Shown piece by piece: positions 57,662-64,000 of a stretch of DNA of 64,000 bases. Origin of the DNA: Enterocloster hominis (ex Liu et al. 2021) (GTDB lineage: Bacteria > Bacillota > Clostridia > Lachnospirales > Lachnospiraceae). The position numbers and the translations under genes are program-made. The notes under the pieces were generated by a model that was not told the origin of the DNA, did not search any database, and saw only the letters and a list, made by a program, of their open reading frames with translations. How positions within the stretch are numbered: the first letter of the stretch is position 1; every line of letters starts with the position of its first letter. Where the stretch lies: positions 1-64,000 of the forward strand of contig JACRTJ010000018.1 of NCBI GenBank assembly GCA_014385265.1, read 5' to 3'.

Positions 57662-59074
57662 TTACAGGAATCTCCGGAAGGGCATGATCAAGACCCGGAG
57701 CACGCCGTAAAAGATTTTTTTGCCTGCACTCATTTCCCGGGGCACGTAGTTTTCGCCGTTGATGTACGTCCCCTCCGGCGTCATGTACCGGCTGTACGTC
57801 TTGTTGACCTCTGCCTCTTTGCGGATGACGGCGTTTAATTCCGGGGAATCCACGGCCAGCATCAGCTCTGTATCCTGGTAGGTGCTCCGCATATCCATAT
57901 TATAGGAGCCGACGATGCTCATGCGGTCGTCGATGAGGACGGCCTTGGAATGGCTGGAGTGTTCGCCCAGATATTCGTAGACACGGACGCCGGTGGCCCA
58001 GATCTTCTTTTTCTGGTTCAGATAGTCGGTACAGCCCCAGGGATTGGCGCCGCTGGCCACATCGTTGGTGATGATCTCCACCAGGTCTGTTTTCTTACAC
58101 AGGGCCGTAAGGTCTGCGTACATTTCCTTTCCGCAGATGATGTAGGGCGTGTAGACCGTGATCTCCTTTCCGGTCCCCATGAGGTGGCAGACGGTTTCCC
58201 ACATCCAGGGCTCCTTATTGGAGGCATTGATGGGGTTGTGGAGGAGGGTGATCCGGTTGGTCTCCATGGTGAGGGTTTCATAATCCCAGGGCTCATAGGC
58301 GGACGGATAAGAGGACTTCAGGGCGTCAGCGTGGGCGGTAAGCCACTGGATGCATTCCTGGGATTTTTCCCGGTCGCCCATTTTCGTATACAGCTTCGCG
58401 TCGGGCAGCTCCCAGACAGACTGGAAATACTGCTTTAACTGATGGATGGAGGCCTCCGGGTCCCCGGCAGTCTCATAGATGAACAGCTCCCGGTCGATGT
58501 TTTTCACCGGCGTATAGTCTCCCAGGAACAGGTTAAAGGTATTCCTGCCGCCTAAAAGATACATCTGATCGTCAATGATCAGATATTTGTCATGGAGTCT
58601 GGCCTGCATTTTCCACGGTGCATAAAAGTGGATGGGATTATAGATCTTCAGCTCGATATTTTCATGGGAAGCCATGGCCTCGAACCATGGGCTGCTGTTC
58701 ACATCCAGCATACCGCTGAATCCGTCCACCAGCATCCGGATCCGGACTCCGCGTTCTGCTGCGGAAAGGAGAGATGCCATGATGTCCTTGCCGGCTTCAT
58801 CCACGTTAAAATCGAAGGTGGAGAAGATGATCTCCTTTTCGGCCTGGTCAATGAGATTCAGACGGTAGAGGAGGGCATCGGTGTTGTCGTCTATGTAGGC
58901 GGCCCGCTCAGCGCCGGGAAGCTCTGAGTAATATTTTGCGGAACGGATCCGGTCCAGGATCTCCTGGGGGACCTTTTTATGGGCCACATAGGGCAGGGTC
59001 AGCAGGAGGATGTAAAGGAGCAGCAGGAACAGAAATGAGACGCCAAAAAATTTTAAAATCCTGATCATAAGCAA
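57662..59074 (-). CDS. Phospholipase D / cardiolipin-synthase-like protein
   Basis: 470 residues with an N-terminal membrane anchor (about 8-28) and two PLD half-domains: HDKYLIIDDQMYLLGGRN (about 164) and HSKAVLIDDRMSIVGSYN (about 387), each the HxK-x4-D catalytic pattern. Transfers or hydrolyses phosphatidyl groups; cardiolipin synthase activity is possible, but the single anchor and extra C-terminal sequence leave the substrate open. Ribosome site GAGGTG. Single gene. Confidence 0.86.
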   Translation of the reverse strand: MLMIRILKFFGVSFLFLLLLYILLLTLPYVAHKKVPQEILDRIRSAKYYSELPGAERAAYIDDNTDALLYRLNLIDQAEKEIIFSTFDFNVDEAGKDIMASLLSAAERGVRIRMLVDGFSGMLDVNSSPWFEAMASHENIELKIYNPIHFYAPWKMQARLHDKYLIIDDQMYLLGGRNTFNLFLGDYTPVKNIDRELFIYETAGDPEASIHQLKQYFQSVWELPDAKLYTKMGDREKSQECIQWLTAHADALKSSYPSAYEPWDYETLTMETNRITLLHNPINASNKEPWMWETVCHLMGTGKEITVYTPYIICGKEMYADLTALCKKTDLVEIITNDVASGANPWGCTDYLNQKKKIWATGVRVYEYLGEHSSHSKAVLIDDRMSIVGSYNMDMRSTYQDTELMLAVDSPELNAVIRKEAEVNKTYSRYMTPEGTYINGENYVPREMSAGKKIFYGVLRVLIMPFRRFL

Positions 59075-59112
59075 TTCACCTCAAAATGAAAGAAAAAATT
59101 AAAGAAAAGGCC

Positions 59113-59141
59113 TTGAAATTTTCACGGTACTTTATCATAAT
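59113..59141 (+). promoter_or_regulatory. Predicted promoter of the HD-domain gene
   Basis: -35 TTGAAA (59113-59118), 17-bp spacer, -10 CATAAT (59136-59141). Confidence 0.55.
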
Positions 59142-59193
59142 AAAAGTGTAGGGGAAATATCCATCATTTTTTACAGAAAGCGAGTGACAGCCG

Positions 59194-59691
59194 ATGGAGC
59201 TTACATTTAACGGACAGATCGAACCCGGGTACATAAAGGAAGTAAAGGATATCCTGGAAAACCGGGAATTTATGCAGCTGGGAGCGTTTTCCCATCACCA
59301 GAGTACATCCAGACTGATGCACAGCATCAATGTATCCTATATATCCTGGCATATAGCCAGAAAGCTGGGGTGCGATGCAAGAATGGCCGCCAGGGCCGGA
59401 CTGCTTCACGATTTCTGCCTTTATGATTTCAGGGAAAAGCCTCCCACAGGCGGCTTCCAGGCCTTTTATCATCCCAGAGTCGCGGCTAGGAACAGCCAGG
59501 AGGTCTTTGGGATCAGTGAGCGCGAGAAAAGCGCGATCCTTTCCCATATGTTTCCTCTGGGGCCGGTGCCAAAGAACCGGGAGGCGTGGATCATTACCAT
59601 GGCCGACAAGATCTGTGCATCCATGGAATACTGCCATATCTATATCGCCCTGGAGCGGGGCCGCCGGGTGGTGGTCGCCGCCAACAACTGA
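59194..59691 (+). CDS. HD-domain phosphohydrolase
   Basis: 165 residues. HD-superfamily metal ligands: H in RLMHSINVS (about 43), the HD pair in AGLLHDFCLYD (about 72-73) and later D in TMADKICASME (about 139). The fold resembles small YedJ/YqeK-type HD proteins acting on nucleotides or phosphate esters; the substrate is unknown. Weak ribosome site; terminator downstream. Confidence 0.78.
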   Translation: MELTFNGQIEPGYIKEVKDILENREFMQLGAFSHHQSTSRLMHSINVSYISWHIARKLGCDARMAARAGLLHDFCLYDFREKPPTGGFQAFYHPRVAARNSQEVFGISEREKSAILSHMFPLGPVPKNREAWIITMADKICASMEYCHIYIALERGRRVVVAANN

Positions 59692-59729
59692 TCGTTCCAG
59701 AACTTAGGATACCGCGGTACAAAGAGAAC

Positions 59730-59766
59730 GGCCGTCACTAAAAATAGTGGCGGCCATTTCTTTTCC
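59730..59766 (+). terminator. Terminator after the HD-domain gene
   Basis: GGCCGTCACTA/TAGTGGCGGCC (one G-U pair), AAAA loop, followed by ATTTCTTTT. Confidence 0.75.
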
Positions 59767-59849
59767 CCTATTTCTGAGTACTATATCATACCGCATCCGG
59801 GTATTCAAGGAATAAATTATTAAATTATCATGAAAAATGTCGGAGGCCA

Positions 59850-59858
59850 TGCTATAAT
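59850..59858 (+). promoter_or_regulatory. Extended -10 promoter of the TauE/SafE gene
   Basis: TGC-TATAAT (59850-59858) is an extended -10 element; no good -35 at 17 bp, which an extended -10 can do without. Confidence 0.5.
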
Positions 59859-59887
59859 ATGGGTAAAAATAACAGAAGGAGACAGAT

Positions 59888-60646
59888 ATGGAACAGTTTC
59901 TGATCGTATGCCCGCTGGTATTTCTGGCGGGATTTGTAGACTCCATTGCCGGAGGAGGGGGATTGATCTCATTCCCGGCGTATATGCTGGCCGGGGTTCC
60001 CGTCCATGTGATCCTGGGAACTTCAAAGCTGAGCGCCTTTCCGGGATCCATCGTTGCAGCCTTAAGATTTGCCAAGAGCGGCTATATCCGTTTTAAGCTG
60101 GCCCTTCCCTGGGCGGCTTCTGCGGCCCTGGGAGCTGTGGGAGGAGCCAGCCTGGCCCTTAAGACCGATGAAAAGCTGATCCGCTCGCTGATGGTGGTGG
60201 TGCTTCCGGTGGTGGCCTTTTATGTGCTGAAGAATAAAGAACTGGGCGGCGGGGAGGCTCCGGACCGATCCGAGGATCCGGACGGATTCCGCCGTATGTT
60301 TTTTACAGGCCTGGCTGTCTCCTTTCTGATCGGCGGATATGACGGCTTTTACGGTCCGGGGACAGGGACCTTCCTGATCCTCGTATTCACCGGCCTTTTG
60401 AAGCTGGGGACCAGAGATGCGGCCGGGATCTCCAAGGTGGTCAACCTGAGCGCAGATATCGGGGCCCTGGGGACGTTTTTTGTCGGCGGAAAGGTGGATT
60501 ATGCCCTGGGGATCGCAGCGGCCCTTTTCTGCATGGCAGGCAGCTACTTTGGAGCGGGGCTCGTGGTCAACAACGGGCAGAAGATCGTAAGGCCTGTGGT
60601 CATGGGCGTGCTGGCTCTGCTGTTTGTGAAGATCCTGGCGGGGTGA
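59888..60646 (+). CDS. TauE/SafE-family (TSUP) membrane transporter
   Basis: 252 residues, about eight membrane segments in two repeats; the first motif FLAGFVDSIAGGGGLISFPA and the second GGYDGFYGPGTGTFLILVF are the TSUP hallmarks. The family exports or imports sulfite, sulfoacetate or other organosulfur anions; the substrate here is unknown. AGAAGGAG ribosome site. Monocistronic. Confidence 0.92.
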   Translation: MEQFLIVCPLVFLAGFVDSIAGGGGLISFPAYMLAGVPVHVILGTSKLSAFPGSIVAALRFAKSGYIRFKLALPWAASAALGAVGGASLALKTDEKLIRSLMVVVLPVVAFYVLKNKELGGGEAPDRSEDPDGFRRMFFTGLAVSFLIGGYDGFYGPGTGTFLILVFTGLLKLGTRDAAGISKVVNLSADIGALGTFFVGGKVDYALGIAAALFCMAGSYFGAGLVVNNGQKIVRPVVMGVLALLFVKILAG

Positions 60647-60684
60647 CGGCCGTTCCCTGTCCCGGCGGCAGGCCGTTTGCTCTC

Positions 60685-60713
60685 TTGTATTCGGGGACGA
60701 TCTGTGATATGAT
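60685..60713 (+). promoter_or_regulatory. Predicted promoter of prmA-rsmE
   Basis: -35 TTGTAT (60685-60690), 17-bp spacer, -10 TATGAT (60708-60713) inside the palindrome GATATGATATC. Confidence 0.55.
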
Positions 60714-60772
60714 ATCATGTGACTTTTTAGCGGTTCTTAAAAGGAGCCGTTCTGAGACCGGAGGAAAAAAAT

Positions 60773-61729
60773 ATGAAGTGGAAAAAATTTACGCTGAAGA
60801 CCACCACAGAGGCGGTGGACTATATCAGCAGTCTGTTTGATGAGATCGGGATCCAGGGCATTGAGATCGAGGACAACGTGCCTCTGACCGAGAGCGAGAC
60901 CAAGGGAATGTTCATCGACATCCTGCCGGAACTGCCGCCGGACGACGGTACAGCCAGAGTGAGCTTTTATCTGGACGACGATGACGACGCGGAGGCCATC
61001 TTAAAAGAAGTGGATGAGGGGCTTTCTGAACTGCGCCAGTACGTGGAGATCGGTGAGGGGACCATCACAGCCTCTGAGACCGAGGACAAGGACTGGATCA
61101 ACAACTGGAAGCAGTATTTCAAGCCGTTTACTGTGGATCACATCCTTATAAAGCCCACCTGGGAGGAGATCCCTGAGGAGCACAAGGACAAGCTTCTGAT
61201 CCAGATCGACCCGGGAACGGCCTTTGGGACCGGAAAGCATGAGACCACCCAGCTCTGCATCCGCCAGCTGGAAAAATATGTGAAGCCGGGTGTGCGGATC
61301 CTGGATCTGGGCACCGGCAGCGGCATTCTCGGTATTACGGCCTTAAAGCTGGGAGCTGGTTCTGTATTCGGAACGGATCTGGACGAGAACGCCATTACCG
61401 CCGTCCATGAAAACCTGGAGGCCAACGGGATCCCGGAGGAGAAATTCGGAGTGGTCCAGGGAAATATCATCGATGAGAAGGAAGTCCAGGACGCTGCGGG
61501 ATACGAGTGCTACGACATTGCCGTGGCCAATATCCTGGCTGATGTGATCATCATGATCCAGAAGGAGGTTCCGGTGCATCTGAAGCAGGGAGGGATCTTT
61601 ATTACCTCCGGCATCATCGATATGAAGGAGCAGGCGGTCAGGGATGCGCTGTCCCAGAACGATGCCTTTGAGATCCTGGAGACCACCAGACAGGGAGAGT
61701 GGGTCTCCATCACAGCGAGGAAGCGGTAG
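60773..61729 (+). CDS. prmA: Ribosomal protein L11 methyltransferase
   Basis: 318 residues. N-terminal L11-binding domain, then SAM-dependent methyltransferase with GTAFGTGKHETTQLC, motif I ILDLGTGSGILGI and VANILADVII. Methylates lysines and the N-terminus of L11. Stop TAG overlaps the GTG start of rsmE by one base; this pair is widely conserved in Firmicutes. Confidence 0.96.
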   Translation: MKWKKFTLKTTTEAVDYISSLFDEIGIQGIEIEDNVPLTESETKGMFIDILPELPPDDGTARVSFYLDDDDDAEAILKEVDEGLSELRQYVEIGEGTITASETEDKDWINNWKQYFKPFTVDHILIKPTWEEIPEEHKDKLLIQIDPGTAFGTGKHETTQLCIRQLEKYVKPGVRILDLGTGSGILGITALKLGAGSVFGTDLDENAITAVHENLEANGIPEEKFGVVQGNIIDEKEVQDAAGYECYDIAVANILADVIIMIQKEVPVHLKQGGIFITSGIIDMKEQAVRDALSQNDAFEILETTRQGEWVSITARKR

Positions 61730-62484
61730 TGTATCATTTTTTTACTGAAACAGAATTTTTTACAGAGTCTGAGGCCGTGATCACCGGGCCGGATGTGAAC
61801 CATATAAAAAATGTGCTGCGGATGAAGCCGGGCGAGCAGATCCTTTTAAGCGACGGAAAGGGGACTAACTGCCTGTGTGAAATCGCGGAGATCGAAAGCA
61901 GCCGGGTCCTGGCGCGGATCCTGCCGGAGCCGGTGGAGGACACGGAGCTTCCGGTGGAAGTGACCCTGTACCAGGGCCTTCCCAAGGGCGATAAGATGGA
62001 ATTCATCATCCAGAAATGTGTGGAACTGGGCGTCTCCCGGATCGTACCAGTGGAAATGGCCCGGTCGGTGGTAAAGCTGGATAAGAAGAAGGAAGAGGCA
62101 AAAAGGAAGCGCTGGCAGGGCATTTCCGAAAGCGCCGCCAAGCAGTCCAAAAGGATGATCGTTCCAGAGATCGGACCGGTCCTTTCTTATAAGGAAGCGG
62201 TGGCTGAGGCGGCTTCCATGGACCTGTTCCTCCTGCCCTATGAGGATTCTGAAAGCCTTTCGGGAGCCGGAGGCATGGAGCTTACCAGAAGCCTGATCGG
62301 AGGACTGGAGCCGGGAAAGAAATGCGCGGTGCTCATCGGTCCCGAGGGCGGCTTTTCCGATGGGGAAGTGGAGGCTGCCAGAAACGCCGGGGCCAGGACT
62401 GTGACCCTGGGAAAGCGGATCTTAAGGACCGAGACGGCGGGGCTTTTTGTGCTTTCAGCCGTGGGGCTTCTTTTGGAGGATTGA
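61729..62484 (+). CDS. rsmE: 16S rRNA (uracil(1498)-N3)-methyltransferase
   Basis: 251-residue SPOUT-fold methyltransferase. N-terminal PUA-like domain (VYHFFTETEFF; HIKNVLRMKPGE), knot region with KCAVLIGPEGGFSDGEV and LGKRILRTETAGL typical of RsmE. The GTG start at 61729 overlaps the prmA stop; ten in-frame codons further upstream lie inside prmA and are not needed. Confidence 0.95.
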   Translation: MYHFFTETEFFTESEAVITGPDVNHIKNVLRMKPGEQILLSDGKGTNCLCEIAEIESSRVLARILPEPVEDTELPVEVTLYQGLPKGDKMEFIIQKCVELGVSRIVPVEMARSVVKLDKKKEEAKRKRWQGISESAAKQSKRMIVPEIGPVLSYKEAVAEAASMDLFLLPYEDSESLSGAGGMELTRSLIGGLEPGKKCAVLIGPEGGFSDGEVEAARNAGARTVTLGKRILRTETAGLFVLSAVGLLLED

Positions 62485-62492
62485 TTTTTTAA

Positions 62493-63659
62493 ATGGAAAA
62501 CAGAAAAGAAGTATATTTTGACAATTCAGCCACGACCCGGGTCTTTGACAGTGTCCGGGACGTGATGGTGGAGGCCATGACCTCCGATTACGGCAATACC
62601 TCCTCCAGACATATGAAGGGCGTGGAGGCGGAACGGTACATCCGGGAGGCCCGGGAGGAGATCGCAGGCTCCCTGAAGGTAAAGGAAAAGGAGATCGTTT
62701 TTACCTCCGGCGGAACGGAGTCCAACAATATGGCCCTCATTGGCGCCGCTATGGCTGCCAGAAGAAAGGGAAACCATCTGATCACCACCTGCATCGAGCA
62801 TGCGTCCGTCTATAATACCATGAGCTTCCTGGAGGAGCAGGGCTTCCGGATCACCTATCTTCCGGTGGATCAGGACGGGATCGTATCCCTGGACGCCCTG
62901 CGGGAGGCCATCTGCGACGACACGATCCTGGTCTCCATCATGTATGTGAACAACGAAATGGGAGCCGTGGAGCCGGTGGCAGAGATCGGGAAGCTTATAA
63001 AGAGTATCCGTCCGGACATTTATTTCCATGTGGACGCCATCCAGGCCTACGGGAAATATGTGATCCGTCCCAAAAAAGAGGGCATCGATCTCATGTCCGT
63101 CAGCGGCCATAAGATCCACGGACCCAAGGGAGTGGGCTTTTTATATGTGGACGAAAAGGTCCGGATCAAGCCCATCATCTTTGGCGGCGGCCAGCAGAAG
63201 GGAATGCGCTCGGGGACAGAAAACGTTCCGGGCTGCGCCGGTCTGGGCATGGCTGTCAGGGAGATCTATAAGGACCATGACGAAAGGGTGGAGCGTCTGT
63301 ACGCCTTAAAGGACCGTCTGGTCCAGGGGCTTTCCAGCCTGGAGGGGGTAACGGTCCACGGACGGACCGGCAGGGATTCGGCCCCCCAGATCGTCAGCGC
63401 CGGCTTTGAGGGCGTAAGGGCAGAGGTGCTTTTACATGCCCTGGAGGACCGGGGGATCTACGTTTCCTCCGGCTCTGCCTGCTCCTCCAATCATCCGGGG
63501 GTCTCCGGAACCCTGAGAGGGATCGGAGTCAGGGAATCCCTGCTGGATTCCACCCTGCGTTTTTCCTTTGGCGTGTTCAACACGGAGGACGAGGTGGATT
63601 ACTGTCTGGAGGTCCTGCGGGAGCTCCTTCCAGTGCTCCGCAGATACCGGAGGGCTTAA
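62493..63659 (+). CDS. Cysteine desulfurase (NifS/IscS family)
   Basis: 388-residue PLP enzyme that takes sulfur from cysteine. N-terminal VYFDNSATTR, TSGGTESNNMAL, PLP-lysine SGHKIHGPKGVGF (Lys about 206) and the active-site Cys loop SSGSACSSNHPG (Cys about 327). Placed directly before thiI, so it probably feeds 4-thiouridine formation in tRNA (NifZ-type partner) rather than general Fe-S work; an iscU gene is not adjacent. Confidence 0.93.
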   Translation: MENRKEVYFDNSATTRVFDSVRDVMVEAMTSDYGNTSSRHMKGVEAERYIREAREEIAGSLKVKEKEIVFTSGGTESNNMALIGAAMAARRKGNHLITTCIEHASVYNTMSFLEEQGFRITYLPVDQDGIVSLDALREAICDDTILVSIMYVNNEMGAVEPVAEIGKLIKSIRPDIYFHVDAIQAYGKYVIRPKKEGIDLMSVSGHKIHGPKGVGFLYVDEKVRIKPIIFGGGQQKGMRSGTENVPGCAGLGMAVREIYKDHDERVERLYALKDRLVQGLSSLEGVTVHGRTGRDSAPQIVSAGFEGVRAEVLLHALEDRGIYVSSGSACSSNHPGVSGTLRGIGVRESLLDSTLRFSFGVFNTEDEVDYCLEVLRELLPVLRRYRRA

Positions 63660-63705
63660 GAGCCAGAAGAACAGAAAATCAGATTTACAGAACAGAAGGA
63701 GAAAT

Positions 63706-64000
63706 ATGAATTACAGATCCTTTCTTATTAAATATGCAGAGATCGGCGTCAAGGGAAAGAACCGTTATCTTTTTGAGGACGCCCTGGTAAAGCAGATCCA
63801 CCACCGGCTGAAGCGGCTGGAGGGCGGCTTTACAGTAACAAAGGAAGCCGGGCGTATTTACGCCGAGGCCAGTGAAGCCTTTGATTTTGACGAGGTGGTA
63901 AACGCCCTGCAGCACGTGTTCGGAATCGTGGGCATCTGCCCCATGCTGCAGATCGAGGACAACGGCTATGAAGATCTGAAGGCCCAGGTGGTGCGGTACA
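63706..64000 (+). CDS. thiI: tRNA 4-thiouridine synthase ThiI (partial, cut by window end)
   Basis: First 98 codons only. N-terminus MNYRSFLIKYAEIGVKGKNR matches the ferredoxin-like/THUMP region of ThiI. AGAAGGAG ribosome site 5-6 nt before ATG 63706. ThiI transfers sulfur from the cysteine desulfurase to tRNA U8; the catalytic PP-loop and any rhodanese domain lie outside the window. Forms one operon with the desulfurase gene. Confidence 0.92.
   Translation, partial: MNYRSFLIKYAEIGVKGKNRYLFEDALVKQIHHRLKRLEGGFTVTKEAGRIYAEASEAFDFDEVVNALQHVFGIVGICPMLQIEDNGYEDLKAQVVRY

Overview
The window reads as core chromosome of an endospore-forming, Gram-positive anaerobe, most likely a Lachnospiraceae (Clostridium cluster XIVa) species. 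The basis is a division and cell-wall (dcw) cluster running straight into spoIIGA-sigE, the sporulation genes gpr, spoIIP and a SpoVD-like PBP, a monomeric [FeFe] hydrogenase, HrcA/CIRCE heat-shock control, purine-rich Shine-Dalgarno sites and several TTG starts. No rRNA, tRNA, CRISPR array or prophage was seen. The only classical mobile element is a decayed IS1182-type transposase at the left edge.

Layout. 1-0.8 kb: transposase remnant. 0.8-3.4 kb (minus): ychF and an M20 amidohydrolase. 3.5-4.6 kb: lgt followed by a 54-residue Spo0E-like protein too short for routine ORF calling. 4.8-18.6 kb: dcw cluster mraZ, rsmH, ftsL, a class B PBP, a YkgJ-type cysteine-cluster protein, a SpoVD-like PBP, mraY, murD, ftsW, murA, ftsQ/divIB, ftsZ. 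The locus opens with a promoter followed by 10-bp-phased MraZ boxes. murE, murF, murG and ftsA are not in it. 18.9-20.5 kb: spoIIGA-sigE, without sigG behind it. 20.5-29.6 kb: a zinc-ribbon membrane protein, degV, a histidine kinase without response regulator, a GerMN lipoprotein, comEC, a CcdA-thioredoxin fusion and holA. 29.6-38.2 kb: rpsT (UUG start), gpr, spoIIP, a MATE transporter, lepA, a double-Nudix protein and hemW. 38.3-40.6 kb: glgC-glgD.

40.7-46.6 kb: an unrecognised membrane protein and two secreted 3D-domain cell-wall proteins, both with WalR-like boxes upstream, flanking tdh-kbl (threonine to glycine plus acetyl-CoA). 46.8-51.7 kb: hrcA-grpE-dnaK-dnaJ behind a perfect CIRCE. 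51.8-59 kb is the most accessory-looking stretch: an unrecognised UDG-like protein, PadR plus a HAAS/DUF4097 membrane protein, a secreted coiled-coil protein, a group-B-like [FeFe] hydrogenase and a PLD-family enzyme, with three copies of a structured intergenic repeat and a separate triple hairpin. 59.2-64 kb: an HD-domain protein, a TauE/SafE transporter, prmA-rsmE, and a cysteine desulfurase followed by the start of thiI.

Most genes are ordinary. The signals most worth following are the three-copy multi-hairpin repeat (52.6, 55.5 and 57.5 kb), the tandem TTGGGCA/TGCCCAA hairpins (52.8-53.0 kb), the recurring GGAGCTGC-type terminator stem, the inferred WalR control of both 3D-domain genes, and the spoIIG-like promoter with abnormal spacing. 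All functional calls come from reading motifs; no database search was run.
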